From the NCBI GenBank assembly GCA_902805805.1, contig CADCUE010000075.1, positions 1-14,156 on the forward strand: a stretch of 14,156 bases of DNA, read 5' to 3'. This DNA comes from an uncultured Frankineae bacterium (GTDB taxonomy: Bacteria > Actinomycetota > Actinomycetes > Mycobacteriales > SCTD01). This document shows positions 5,932-13,382 of the stretch, piece after piece (position 1 is the stretch's first letter; the number at the start of each line of letters is the position of its first letter). The notes beneath the pieces are model-generated. The model was not told the origin of the DNA and searched no databases. It saw nothing but the letters and a program-made list of their open reading frames with translations. Both the position numbers and the translations under genes were made by a program.

Positions 5932-7578
5932 GTGACACGCCCGCCCGGCTCGCCGGACCTCCGCCCGCGCGCCTCCCTCGTCCCCGACGCCTTCCACGTC
6001 TACGACACGACGCTGCGCGACGGGGCGCAGCGCGAGGGGATGGCGCTGTCGGTCAACGACAAGCTGGCCATCGCCCGCCACCTGGACGACCTCGGGGTGG
6101 GCTTCATCGAAGGCGGCTGGCCCGGCGCCAATCCCAAGGACGCGGAGTTCTTCCGACGCGCGCGCACCGAGCTGGACCTCGCCGTGGCCCAGCTGGCGGC
6201 GTTCGGCTCGACCCGCCGCCCGGGCGGCTCGGCCGCGGACGACCTGGCGCACCTGCGGGAGTCCGGCGCCGGAGTGGTGACGCTGGTCGCCAAGGCCGAC
6301 GTCCGGCACGTCGAGCGGGCGCTGCGCACCACCCGCGAGGAGAACCTCGCGATGGTCCGCGACAGCGTGGCCCACCTGCGCGGCGAGGGGCAGCGGGTCT
6401 TCCTGGACGCCGAGCACTTCTTCGACGGCTACGCCGCGGATCCCGCGTACGCCGTCGAGGTGCTGCACGTCGCCGCCGACGCCGGGGCCGACGTGCTCGT
6501 GCTGTGCGACACCAACGGCGGGATGCTGCCGTACCGCCTGTCGGAAGTGGTCGCCGCCGTCGTGGGCACCGGTCTGCGGGTCGGCATCCACGCCCACGAC
6601 GACACCGCCTGCGCCGTCGCCAACTCGCTCGCCGCCGTCGACGCCGGGGCCACGCACGTGCAGGGGACGGCGAACGGCTACGGCGAGCGGTGCGGCAACG
6701 CGGACCTGTTCAGCGTCGTCGCAGCGCTGGAGGTCAAGGCCGGGCGCACGGTGCTGCCCGAGGGACGGCTGGTCGAGCTGGGCCGCGTCTCGCACGCCGT
6801 CGCCGAGCTCGCCAACATCGCGCCGGACCCGCACTCACCGTGGGTGGGCGCGAGCGCCTTTGCGCACAAGGCCGGGCTGCACGTCAGCGCGGTCAAGGCC
6901 GATCCCGACCTCTACCAGCACGCCGATCCCGCCGTCGTGGGCAACGACATGCGCCTGCTGGTGAGCGAGCTGGCCGGGCGCGCGACCATCGAGCTCAAGG
7001 GCCGCGCGCTCGGGCTGGAGCCGGACGGCGCCACCGTGGCCCGCGTGCTGGACCGGGTGAAGGGCCTGGAGTCCGTCGGCTACGCCTTCGAGGCCGCCGA
7101 GGCGAGCTTCGAGCTGCTGCTGCGCGAGGAGATGGGGCAGCGTCCGCACTACTTCGAGCTGGAGTCCTGGCGGGTCATCGTCGAGGCCCGCGCCGGCGAG
7201 GTCGTGTCGGAGGCCACCGTCAAGCTGCACGCCGGCGGTGAGCGCATCGTCGCGACCGGGGAGGGCAACGGCCCGGTGCACGCCCTCGACACGGCGCTGC
7301 GCACGGCGCTGTGCGGGCTCTACCCGGGACTCGGGGAGCTCGAGCTGGTCGACTACAAGGTGCGCATCATCAGCGGTGAGCACGGCACCGACGCCGTCAC
7401 CCGGGTGCTCGTGGAGACCTCGGACGGCGTGTCCGAGTGGGACACCGTCGGCGTGCACGAGAACGTCATCGCCGCGTCCTGGCAGGCGCTGGAGGAGGCC
7501 TACACCACCGGACTGCTCCGCCAGGGCATCGGCGTCCCGGCCGACGGGCCCGCGGTGCCGGCGCAGGCCGCCGGCTGA
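5932..7578 (+). CDS. cimA: (R)-citramalate synthase
   Basis: A 548-aa enzyme of the 2-isopropylmalate synthase/homocitrate synthase group. It condenses acetyl-CoA with pyruvate to citramalate, the entry of the threonine-independent route to isoleucine. The TIM barrel (residues ~20-290) carries YDTTLRDGAQREG with Arg29 and Asp30, the EGGWPGANPKDAEFF block characteristic of the CimA family rather than LeuA, and metal ligands His220 and His222 in HAHDD, followed by GTANGYGERCGNADL. The C-terminal ~400-535 region is a LeuA-type dimer/regulatory domain, usually the site of end-product inhibition. Start GTG 5932 has a weak AGGA-type site. Substrate specificity among LeuA-like enzymes cannot be proven from sequence, but the WPG-NPKD motif makes CimA the best call. 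LeuCD and LeuB in this window supply the next steps. Confidence 0.9.
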   Translation: MTRPPGSPDLRPRASLVPDAFHVYDTTLRDGAQREGMALSVNDKLAIARHLDDLGVGFIEGGWPGANPKDAEFFRRARTELDLAVAQLAAFGSTRRPGGSAADDLAHLRESGAGVVTLVAKADVRHVERALRTTREENLAMVRDSVAHLRGEGQRVFLDAEHFFDGYAADPAYAVEVLHVAADAGADVLVLCDTNGGMLPYRLSEVVAAVVGTGLRVGIHAHDDTACAVANSLAAVDAGATHVQGTANGYGERCGNADLFSVVAALEVKAGRTVLPEGRLVELGRVSHAVAELANIAPDPHSPWVGASAFAHKAGLHVSAVKADPDLYQHADPAVVGNDMRLLVSELAGRATIELKGRALGLEPDGATVARVLDRVKGLESVGYAFEAAEASFELLLREEMGQRPHYFELESWRVIVEARAGEVVSEATVKLHAGGERIVATGEGNGPVHALDTALRTALCGLYPGLGELELVDYKVRIISGEHGTDAVTRVLVETSDGVSEWDTVGVHENVIAASWQALEEAYTTGLLRQGIGVPADGPAVPAQAAG

Positions 7579-7620
7579 CGGGCGACGGTGCGCGGAGGGC
7601 CTGAGCCGGCGGGCCGCCGG

Positions 7621-7626
7621 TAGCCT
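7621..7626 (+). promoter_or_regulatory. putative -10 box of the FAH-gltX unit
   Basis: TAGCCT (TANNNT) lies 54 bp before the GTG at 7680. An AGAGGT Shine-Dalgarno-like stretch (7665-7670) follows. No convincing -35 box is seen in the GC-rich sequence upstream. Confidence 0.4.
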
Positions 7627-7679
7627 CCAACCGTCCCCGGCCGACCAGGTCGCCGTGCCGCTCGAGAGGTCCTGACCGC

Positions 7680-8474
7680 GTGCGCATCGCCCGCTTCGCC
7701 CACTCCGGGGAGATCTCGTACGGCCTCGTGCAGGGCGGCGGTGACGACCCCGCGGAGCTGATGATCGCGACGCTGCAGGGCCACCCGCTGTTCGACCCCA
7801 CGCCGACCGGAGAGGTCCTGCCCCTGCCCCAGGTGCGGCTGCTCGCGCCCACGCAGCCGATCAACGTCGTCTGCATCGGCAAGAACTACGCCGACCACGT
7901 GCGCGAGATGGGCGGGCTCACCGACGCCGCGAAGGACCCCGGCGTGCCGACGGTCTTCCTCAAGCCGGCGACCTCCGTCGTCGGACCGGGCGACCCGGTC
8001 CGGCTGCCCGCCGGTGTGGGCCGCGTCGACCACGAGGGCGAGCTGGCGGTGGTCATCGGCAAGCCGGCCCGCGACCTGACGACGGCGAACGCTCTGGACC
8101 ACGTCTGGGGCTACACCGCAGCCAACGACGTCACGGCGCGCGAGCAGCAGAAGAGCGACGGTCAGTGGACCCGCGGCAAGGGCCACGACACGTTCTGCCC
8201 GCTCGGTCCGTGGCTCGAGACCGATCTGGACCCGTCGGACCTCCGGGTGCGCTGCGAGGTCGACGAGGTCCTGCGCCAGGACGGCAACACGCGTGACCTC
8301 ATCCACGACGTGCCGTCGGTGCTGGCCTTCGTCACGTCCTTCATGACGCTGCTGCCCGGAGACGTCGTCCTGACCGGCACGCCGGCCGGCGTGGGCCCTC
8401 TCGAGCCGGGCAGCACCGTGTCGGTCGACGTCGAGGGCGTCGGAACGCTCGTCAACCCGGTCGTCGCCCGATGA
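7680..8474 (+). CDS. fumarylacetoacetate hydrolase (FAH) family protein
   Basis: A 264-aa cytoplasmic protein of the FAH superfamily, which uses a divalent metal to cleave or isomerise 2,4-diketo or 2-oxo acids. Short FAH-family members include acylpyruvases, oxaloacetate decarboxylases or tautomerases, and homoprotocatechuate-pathway isomerases. Signatures are CIGKNYADHVREMG, PTVFLKPATSVVGPGD, the metal ligands Glu119 and Glu121 in DHEGELAVVIGK with Asp150 in AANDVTARE, WTRGKGHDTFCPLGPW, and the C-terminal GDVVLTGTPAGVG. It starts at GTG 7680 and overlaps gltX by 4 bp. A homolog sits immediately before gltX in Mycobacterium too (Rv2993c), so the pairing is old. The true substrate is unknown, and no aromatic degradation genes are nearby. 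Confidence 0.92.
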   Translation: MRIARFAHSGEISYGLVQGGGDDPAELMIATLQGHPLFDPTPTGEVLPLPQVRLLAPTQPINVVCIGKNYADHVREMGGLTDAAKDPGVPTVFLKPATSVVGPGDPVRLPAGVGRVDHEGELAVVIGKPARDLTTANALDHVWGYTAANDVTAREQQKSDGQWTRGKGHDTFCPLGPWLETDLDPSDLRVRCEVDEVLRQDGNTRDLIHDVPSVLAFVTSFMTLLPGDVVLTGTPAGVGPLEPGSTVSVDVEGVGTLVNPVVAR

Positions 8475-9991
8475 CCGACGGGTCACTCGCCGGACCGGTC
8501 CCCGGCGCGGGAGCGGTACGGGTGCGCGTCGCGCCGTCCCCGACGGGGGATCCGCACGTCGGCACCGCGTACATGTCGCTGTTCAACCTCGCCTTCGCCC
8601 GCCAGCAGGGCGGCCGGTTCCTGCTCCGGGTGGAGGACACCGACCGGGCCCGGTTCCGCGCCGACAGCGAGCAGCAGGTCTACGACACGCTGCGCTGGCT
8701 GGGCCTGGACTGGGACGAGGGACCGGACAAGGGCGGCCCGTGCGCGCCGTACCGCCAGAGCGAGCGCCTGGACACCTACCGCCCGCACGTCGAGCGGCTG
8801 CTCGCCGACGGCCACGCCTACCTGTGCTGGTGCTCCGGCGAGCGACTCACCGCCATGCGCGAGGAGCAGCAGAAGCGCAGGGTGCCGACCGGGTACGACC
8901 GCCTGTGCGTCGGCCGGACCGAGGCAGAGCGGGCTGCGCTGCCGGGGTTCTCGCCGTCCCCGGTCGTGCGCATGCTGGTGCCCGACGACCCGCCGCTGAG
9001 CTTCGTCGACCTCGTGCGCGGACAGGTGCACGCGCCGCGTCCGGACGACCAGGTGCTGCTCAAGGCCGACGGCTTCCCGACCTACCACCTCGCGGTCGTC
9101 GTCGACGACCACCTGATGGGGATCACGCACGTCGTCCGCGGCGAGGAGTGGATCTCCTCCACCCCGAAGCACCTGCTGCTGCTCGACTGGCTGGGCTGGG
9201 ACCGGCCGGCCTTCGCCCACCTGCCGCTGCTGCGCAACGCCGACAAGAGCAAGATCTCCAAGCGCAAGAACCCTGCCGCCCGCCTGACGTGGTTCGTCGA
9301 GCAGGGCTACCTGCCGGAGGCGCTGCTGAACTTCCTCGGGCTGCTCGGCTACTCGCTGCCCGACGGCCAGGAGGTCTTCTCCTTCGAGGAGATGTCCCGG
9401 ACGTTCGACTGGACCCGCATCAGCACGGTCGGTCCGGTCTTCGACCTCGACAAGCTGGGCTGGCTCAACGGGCACTACGTCCGCGCGCTGTCCGAGGACG
9501 ACTTCGCCGTCCGGGCCCTGCCGTTCCTGCAGCGCGCCGGACTGGTCGCCGACCCGGCGACCCGGGAGCAGCAGGAGGTCCTGCGCGCCCTGGTGCCGCT
9601 GGTGCAGACGCGGGTGGCCCTGCTGTCCGAGCTGCCCGACCTCGTGCACTTCGCCTTCGTGGCGGAGGACGACTTCGCGGTCGAGCCCGCCGCAGCCGCC
9701 AAGGCGCTGGTGCCGGCCAACGCCGCCGTGCTGGACGCCGCGGTCGCCGCGCTGGAGCACATCGCGGAGTGGACCACGCAGACCGTGCAGGCCGCCGTCG
9801 ACGGGGCGCTGCTCGAGGGCGGCCTGGGTCTCAAGCGGGGCAAGGCCTACCTCCCGCTGCGCGCCGCCGTCTGCGGCGCGGCCGTCGCGCCGCCGCTGCC
9901 CGAGTCGATGGCCCTGCTCGGTCAGGAGCGGGTGCTGCGCCGGCTGCGGACGGCCGCTGCGCGGTCTAAGGCGGGGCCGGACGTCCGCTAG
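8471..9991 (+). CDS. gltX: glutamyl-tRNA synthetase, probably non-discriminating
   Basis: A 506-aa class I aminoacyl-tRNA synthetase that attaches glutamate to tRNA-Glu. In most actinobacteria it also charges tRNA-Gln, which GatCAB then amidates. The HIGH-type motif is HVGT at 29-32 after VAPSPTGDP, and the KMSKS-type loop is KISKR at 261-265. A CWC...C arrangement near residues 118-150 recalls the zinc-binding region of some GluRS, but the last ligand is not obvious. The C-terminal anticodon-binding domain is present (ends near LRRLRTAA). ATG 8471 overlaps the FAH-family stop (ATGA). An in-frame GTG at codon 18 is an alternative start. Genes for tRNA-Gln and tRNA-Glu follow directly, matching its likely substrates. 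Confidence 0.97.
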   Translation: MTDGSLAGPVPGAGAVRVRVAPSPTGDPHVGTAYMSLFNLAFARQQGGRFLLRVEDTDRARFRADSEQQVYDTLRWLGLDWDEGPDKGGPCAPYRQSERLDTYRPHVERLLADGHAYLCWCSGERLTAMREEQQKRRVPTGYDRLCVGRTEAERAALPGFSPSPVVRMLVPDDPPLSFVDLVRGQVHAPRPDDQVLLKADGFPTYHLAVVVDDHLMGITHVVRGEEWISSTPKHLLLLDWLGWDRPAFAHLPLLRNADKSKISKRKNPAARLTWFVEQGYLPEALLNFLGLLGYSLPDGQEVFSFEEMSRTFDWTRISTVGPVFDLDKLGWLNGHYVRALSEDDFAVRALPFLQRAGLVADPATREQQEVLRALVPLVQTRVALLSELPDLVHFAFVAEDDFAVEPAAAAKALVPANAAVLDAAVAALEHIAEWTTQTVQAAVDGALLEGGLGLKRGKAYLPLRAAVCGAAVAPPLPESMALLGQERVLRRLRTAAARSKAGPDVR

Positions 9992-9994
9992 ACT
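9989..9994 (+). promoter_or_regulatory. putative -10 box of the tRNA pair, overlapping the gltX stop
   Basis: TAGACT fits TANNNT, and its first three bases are the gltX stop codon TAG. A transcript would start near 10001, about 33 bp before tRNA-Gln. The sequence 17 bp upstream (CTAAGG) is a poor -35 box, so read-through from gltX may also contribute. Confidence 0.4.
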
Positions 9995-10004
9995 CGTCGG
10001 CGGA

Positions 10005-10027
10005 CCGCAGGGGTGACCCTTCTGCGG
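10005..10027 (+). other. hairpin in the tRNA-Gln leader
   Basis: CCGCAG 10005-10010 pairs with CTGCGG 10022-10027, and an inner GGG/CCC can extend the stem past a TT bulge. It ends 6 bp before the tRNA. It may be a weak gltX terminator or a structure in the tRNA precursor; there is no T tract. Confidence 0.35.
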
Positions 10028-10033
10028 CTTCCA

Positions 10034-10105
10034 TGGGGTATGGGGTAATTGGCAGCCCGACGGTTTCTGGTTCCGTTAGTCTTGGTTCGAGTCCAGGTAC
10101 CCCAG
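10034..10105 (+). tRNA. tRNA-Gln (anticodon CUG)
   Basis: This is a complete 72-nt cloverleaf. The acceptor TGGGGTA pairs with TACCCCA (10098-10104) and the discriminator is G10105. U8 and A14 are in place, the D stem is GGGT/GCCC, and the loop TTCTGGT carries anticodon CTG at 10067-10069. The T arm is CTTGG-TTCGAGT-CCAGG. The anticodon stem has a T-T mismatch next to the loop. CCA is not encoded. Confidence 0.95.
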
Positions 10106-10142
10106 CGCACGACCAGCATGACAACTGCACATGCACGCCTAG

Positions 10143-10215
10143 GGCCCCGTCGTCTAGCGGCCTAGGACGCCGCCCTCTCACGGCGGTAGCGTGGGTTCGA
10201 ATCCCATCGGGGCTA
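10143..10215 (+). tRNA. tRNA-Glu (anticodon CUC)
   Basis: This is a complete 73-nt cloverleaf, 37 bp behind tRNA-Gln. The acceptor GGCCCCG pairs with CGGGGCT, with a G-U pair at the first position, and the discriminator is A10215. Placing the start at 10143 puts T at position 8 and A at position 14, as required. The anticodon stem CCGCC/GGCGG encloses CTCTCAC with anticodon CTC at 10177-10179. CCA is not encoded. Confidence 0.95.
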
Positions 10216-10223
10216 CTCCGACT

Positions 10224-10260
10224 CGAGAGCCTGCTGTCCCCCGCGGACAGCAGGCTCTCG
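10224..10260 (+). terminator. strong hairpin terminator behind the tRNAs
   Basis: CGAGAGCCTGCTGTCC (10224-10239) and its perfect complement (10245-10260) form a 16-bp stem with a 5-nt loop. It starts 8 bp after tRNA-Glu. No T tract follows, as is common in actinobacteria. The minus-strand gene ends at 10299, so it could also stop transcription from the other side. Confidence 0.75.
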
Positions 10261-10298
10261 TGCGTCCGCAGGGTCGCGGGGTGCCCGCCGCCGAGGAC

Positions 10299-10529
10299 CT
10301 ACCGGGCGACCACCAGCCGCGGCGCGGGCGTCCGCACGCCCAGCAGCTCGTCCGGCGTGCCCCAGGACCCTTGCAGCGCGTCCAGGAACGCCGCCGGCAG
10401 GTGGCGCACCGGTGCCTCGGCCGCAGCGCGCACCGCTGCGTCGGCCGCCCGACGGCGGGCGGCGAGGTCGACGACGCGGTCGTCGGTGGACGGCTGGAGC
10501 GCGAACGGCGGGACGGGGTCGAACGGCAC
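10299..10529 (-). CDS. small protein of unknown function, 76 aa
   Basis: I do not recognise this protein. It starts at GTG 10529 (minus strand) with a good ribosome-binding sequence, GAAGGAC, about six bases upstream. Nearly every codon ends in G or C, the mark of real genes here. The N-terminus is Pro/Phe-rich (MPFDPVPPFALQPS), followed by an Ala/Arg-rich likely helix (DLAARRRAADAAVRAAAEAP), then HLPAAFLDALQGSWGTPDELLG. There is no signal peptide, membrane segment or cysteine. It lies 123 bp behind the IclR regulator gene on the same strand, but two palindromes between them probably end that transcript, and no clear promoter is visible. Confidence 0.7.
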   Translation of the reverse strand: MPFDPVPPFALQPSTDDRVVDLAARRRAADAAVRAAAEAPVRHLPAAFLDALQGSWGTPDELLGVRTPAPRLVVAR

Positions 10530-10622
10530 GACGGAGTCCTTCGGCGGCGGCGGAGGGACCTCCAGCGTCGGGGCTGCCGGCCGCCGGCGCCATGGCCCAT
10601 CGGGACGGTCCGGGGCGGTTCG

Positions 10623-10653
10623 CCGGACTAGTCCGGTACGCGCCCGATCGGGC
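10623..10653 (-). terminator. two tandem palindromes behind the IclR regulator gene
   Basis: CCGGACTAGTCCGG (10623-10636) and GCCCGATCGGGC (10642-10653) are perfect palindromes 5 bp apart. The second begins on the last base of the regulator's stop codon. As RNA each gives a short stem with a 4-nt loop (CTAG and GATC). Tandem hairpins directly after a stop suggest a terminator, but a protein-binding site is equally possible. Confidence 0.45.
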
Positions 10654-11345
10654 TAGGCCCTCGCCAGCTCGGCCGCCGCCGCGCAGACCGCCTCGGCGTG
10701 CCGCCGGCCGGGGGAGCGGGTGAGCCGCTCGAGCGGCCCGGACACGCTGACGGCCGCCAGCACCCGGCCGTCCCGTCCGCGCACCGGAGCCGACACCGAC
10801 GCGACCCCCGTCTCGCGCTCGGCCACCGAGTGGGCCCAGCCCCGTCGGCGGACCTCCGCCAGCGTGCGGGGGGTGAAGGCGGCCGTCCGGACCAGCGGGT
10901 CGTCGGGCGACCACGCCAGCAGCACCTGGGCCGCCGAGCCCGCCGACAACGGCAGCGCGCTGCCGACCGGGACGGTGTCGCGCAGGCCGCTCCCGCGCTC
11001 GGCCGCGGCCACGCAGACGCGCCGGTCGCCCTGCCGGCGGTAGAGCTGGGCGCTCTCGCCGGTGACGTCGCGCAGCCGGCCCAGCACGGTCGCCGCCCGC
11101 TCGAGCAGGGCGTCGCCCGCCGTCCCGCCGGCGAGCTCCCCGAGGCGGGGGCCGATGCGCCACCGGCCGTCCCGGTCGCGGCTCAGCAGGCGGTGCACCT
11201 CGAGCGCCACGGCCAGCCGGTGGGCGGTCGCCCGGGACAGCCCGGTGCGGTCCACCAGCGCGGCGAGCGTCGTGGCCCCGCCCTCCACTGCCTCGAGCAC
11301 GAGAACGGACTTGTCCAGGACGCCGACTCCGCTAGTCTGTTCCAC
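10653..11345 (-). CDS. ndgR: IclR-family regulator of leucine genes (NdgR/LtbR type)
   Basis: A 230-aa DNA-binding regulator divergent from leuC. The winged helix-turn-helix covers about residues 8-70 (SGVGVLDKSVLVLEAVE ... LVDRTGLSRATAHRLAVAL), and the IclR ligand-binding domain follows (residues ~80-230, with GVASVSAPVRGRDGRVLAAVSV). The SGVGVLDK start closely matches NdgR of Streptomyces and LtbR of Corynebacterium, which control leuB, leuCD and other amino-acid genes. It starts at GTG 11345, exactly where transcription from TAGTGT (minus, 11357-11352) should begin, so the mRNA is likely leaderless. The 17-bp dyad at 11360-11376 lies between its -35 and -10 boxes, suggesting self-control. 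The gene name rests on similarity and position. Confidence 0.92.
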   Translation of the reverse strand: MEQTSGVGVLDKSVLVLEAVEGGATTLAALVDRTGLSRATAHRLAVALEVHRLLSRDRDGRWRIGPRLGELAGGTAGDALLERAATVLGRLRDVTGESAQLYRRQGDRRVCVAAAERGSGLRDTVPVGSALPLSAGSAAQVLLAWSPDDPLVRTAAFTPRTLAEVRRRGWAHSVAERETGVASVSAPVRGRDGRVLAAVSVSGPLERLTRSPGRRHAEAVCAAAAELARA

Positions 11346-11355
11346 ACACTGACAC

Positions 11356-11369
11356 TACATTCTCATAAC
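11356..11369 (+). promoter_or_regulatory. leuC promoter region with two possible -10 boxes
   Basis: TACATT 11356-11361 fits TANNNT but has a poor -35. CATAAC 11364-11369 has TCCACA 17 bp upstream (11341-11346), four matches to each consensus hexamer. Either overlaps the 17-bp dyad and the divergent regulator promoter. The Shine-Dalgarno stretch GGGACGG lies at 11372-11378. Confidence 0.4.
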
Positions 11370-11376
11370 TTGGGAC
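11360..11376. promoter_or_regulatory. 17-bp inverted repeat between the IclR gene and leuC, candidate operator
   Basis: TTCTCA-taact-TGGGAC has the same layout as GTCCCA-ctggc-TGGGAC upstream of leuB: the right half is identical, the left half differs at two bases, and the spacer is 5 bp in both. It lies in a 38-bp gap, overlapping the leuC -10 region and sitting between the boxes of the divergent promoter, so one bound dimer could affect both directions. Binding by the adjacent regulator is inferred. Confidence 0.6.
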
Positions 11377-11383
11377 GGCAACG

Positions 11384-12784
11384 ATGGGCCGCACTCTCGC
11401 GGAGAAGGTCTGGGACGCGCACGTCGTACGCCGGGCGGAGGGCGAGCCCGACCTGCTCTACATCGACCTGCACCTGGTCCACGAGGTGACCAGCCCGCAG
11501 GCCTTCGACGGACTGCGCCTGGCCGGCCGGCCGGTCCGGCGGCCCGACCTGACGCTGGCGACCGAGGACCACAACGTGCCGACCGGCTCGCTGGTGATCG
11601 AGGACCCGGTCAGCCGCACCCAGGTGGAGACGCTGCGCGCCAACTGCGCGGAGTTCGGCGTCCGGCTGCACTCGATGGGCGACGCCGGTCAGGGCATCGT
11701 GCACGTCATCGGCCCCCAGCTCGGGGTCACGCAGCCCGGCATGACCATCGTCTGCGGCGACAGCCACACCAGCACGCACGGCGCGTTCGGCGCCCTCGCG
11801 TTCGGCATCGGCACCAGCGAGGTCGAGCACGTGCTGGCGACCCAGACGCTGCCCGCCGTGCGGCCGAGGACCATGGCCGTCACCGTCGAGGGGGCGCTGC
11901 AGCCCGGTGTCACCGCCAAGGACCTGGTGCTGGCGCTCATCGCGCAGGTCGGGACGGGCGGCGGGCAGGGCCACGTCGTGGAGTACCGCGGGCAGGCGAT
12001 CCGCGCGCTGTCCATGGAGGGCCGCATGACGGTCTGCAACATGAGCATCGAGTGGGGAGCGCGCGCCGGCATGATCGCCCCCGACGAGACGACGTACGCC
12101 TATCTCGCGGGGCGCGACCACGCCCCCACCGGCGCCGACTGGGACGCCGCCGTCGCCGCGTGGGACGCGCTGCGCACCGACGACGACGCGACGTACGAGA
12201 AGGAGGTCTTCCTCGACGCGAGCGCCGTCACGCCGTTCGTCACGTGGGGGACCAACCCCGGTCAGGGCGTCGCCCTCGGCGACACCGTCCCGGACCCGTC
12301 CAGCCTGCCCGCCGGAGGGGAGCGCGAGGCCGCCGAGCGGGCGCTGGAGTACATGGGCCTGACCGCCGGCACGCCGATGCGCGAGATCCCGGTCGACACG
12401 GTCTTCCTGGGCTCCTGCACCAACGGGCGCATGGAGGACCTGCGGGCCGCGGCCGAGGTCGTCCGGGGGCGGCACGTCGCCGACGGCATGCGCGCGCTGG
12501 TCGTCCCCGGGTCGATGCTGGTCAAGCTCCAGGCGGAGAAGGAGGGCCTCGACGAGGTCTTCCGCGCCGCCGGCTTCGACTGGCGCAACGCCGGCTGCTC
12601 GATGTGCCTGGGCATGAACCCCGACATCCTGCAGCCCGGTGAGCGGTGCGCCTCGACGTCCAACCGCAACTTCGAGGGACGGCAGGGCCGCGGCGGCCGT
12701 ACGCACCTCGTGAGCCCCGAGGTCGCTGCGGCGACCGCCCTCACCGGTCGCCTGACGGCGCCGGCCGACCTGCAGGAGGCCTGA
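11384..12784 (+). CDS. leuC: 3-isopropylmalate dehydratase large subunit
   Basis: A 466-aa catalytic subunit of the LeuCD isomerase, an aconitase-family [4Fe-4S] enzyme. It turns 2-isopropylmalate into 3-isopropylmalate and, in citramalate-using bacteria, (R)-citramalate into 3-methylmalate. Cluster cysteines are Cys345 in GSCTNGR and Cys405 and Cys408 in GCSMCLGMN, matching the known 3-Cys pattern. Other family blocks are [21 protein letters not shown] and the substrate-binding NRNFEGRQG near the C-terminus. Length and the [15 protein letters not shown] start are normal. leuD starts one base after its stop, and the leuD ribosome-binding site lies inside its last codons. Expression is probably controlled by the divergent IclR regulator. 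Confidence 0.97.
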   Translation: MGRTLAEKVWDAHVVRRAEGEPDLLYIDLHLVHEVTSPQAFDGLRLAGRPVRRPDLTLATEDHNVPTGSLVIEDPVSRTQVETLRANCAEFGVRLHSMGDAGQGIVHVIGPQLGVTQPGMTIVCGDSHTSTHGAFGALAFGIGTSEVEHVLATQTLPAVRPRTMAVTVEGALQPGVTAKDLVLALIAQVGTGGGQGHVVEYRGQAIRALSMEGRMTVCNMSIEWGARAGMIAPDETTYAYLAGRDHAPTGADWDAAVAAWDALRTDDDATYEKEVFLDASAVTPFVTWGTNPGQGVALGDTVPDPSSLPAGGEREAAERALEYMGLTAGTPMREIPVDTVFLGSCTNGRMEDLRAAAEVVRGRHVADGMRALVVPGSMLVKLQAEKEGLDEVFRAAGFDWRNAGCSMCLGMNPDILQPGERCASTSNRNFEGRQGRGGRTHLVSPEVAAATALTGRLTAPADLQEA

Positions 12785-12785
12785 C

Positions 12786-13382
12786 GTGGAGGCGATCACG
12801 ACGCACACCGGCCGGGCGGTCCCGCTGCGCCGCAGCGACGTCGACACCGACCAGATCATCCCGAGCGACTGGCTCAAGCGGGTCACCCGCACGGGCTTCG
12901 GCGCCGGGCTGTTCAGCGAGTGGCGCGCCGACCCCGGCTTCGTCCTCGAGCAGCCGCAGTACGCCGGCGCCAGCGTCCTCGTGGCGGGCGAGAACTTCGG
13001 GACCGGCTCGTCGCGCGAGCACGCCGTCTGGGCGCTGCTGGACTACGGCTTCGCGGCGGTCGTCAGCCCGCGATTCGGCGACATCTTCCGCAACAACGCC
13101 CTCAAGGGCGGTCTGGTCCCGGTGCAGCTCACCGCCGCGGAGGTGTCGCGGCTGTGGGAGCTCGTGGAGGCCGACCCGACCCTCGAGGTGACCGTCGACC
13201 TGGGTGCCCGGGAGCTGCGTGCGGGCGAGCTCGTCGCCTCCTTCCCGATCGACGACTTCACCCGGTGGCGCCTCATGGAGGGGCTGGACGACATCGGGCT
13301 CACCCTGCGCAACGAGCCGGACATCTCGGCGTACGAGGCGGTTCGGCCGTCGTACCTGCCCTCGACGACGGCGCGGGGTTGA
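12786..13382 (+). CDS. leuD: 3-isopropylmalate dehydratase small subunit
   Basis: A 198-aa swivel-domain partner of LeuC, needed to complete the active site. Signatures are [16 protein letters not shown] near residue 20 and the substrate-recognition loop [17 protein letters not shown], followed by [17 protein letters not shown]. It starts at GTG 12786 with a strong AGGAGG (12774-12779) located in the end of leuC, so the two subunits are translated in step. The stop overlaps the probable TTG start of the next small gene. Confidence 0.97.
   Translation: MEAITTHTGRAVPLRRSDVDTDQIIPSDWLKRVTRTGFGAGLFSEWRADPGFVLEQPQYAGASVLVAGENFGTGSSREHAVWALLDYGFAAVVSPRFGDIFRNNALKGGLVPVQLTAAEVSRLWELVEADPTLEVTVDLGARELRAGELVASFPIDDFTRWRLMEGLDDIGLTLRNEPDISAYEAVRPSYLPSTTARG

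Larger units (their letters stand above)
11352..11381 (-). promoter_or_regulatory. promoter of the IclR regulator gene, leaderless
   Basis: On the minus strand TTGCCG (11381-11376) and TAGTGT (11357-11352) are spaced by 18 bp, a fair -35/-10 pair. The start point would be 11345, the first base of the GTG start codon. The leuB promoter carries the same TAGTGT next to its start. Confidence 0.55.

Noticed and set aside
7568..7612. A 9-bp inverted repeat (CCGCCGGCT/AGCCGGCGG) across the cimA stop
   Set aside because: The 27-nt loop and extreme G+C make chance likely, and it starts inside cimA. Too weak to call a terminator.
10178..10600. A 140-codon minus-strand frame running into tRNA-Glu
   Set aside because: It overlaps the tRNA and the hairpin, is Arg/Ser-rich, and competes with the well-biased 76-aa frame at 10299-10529.
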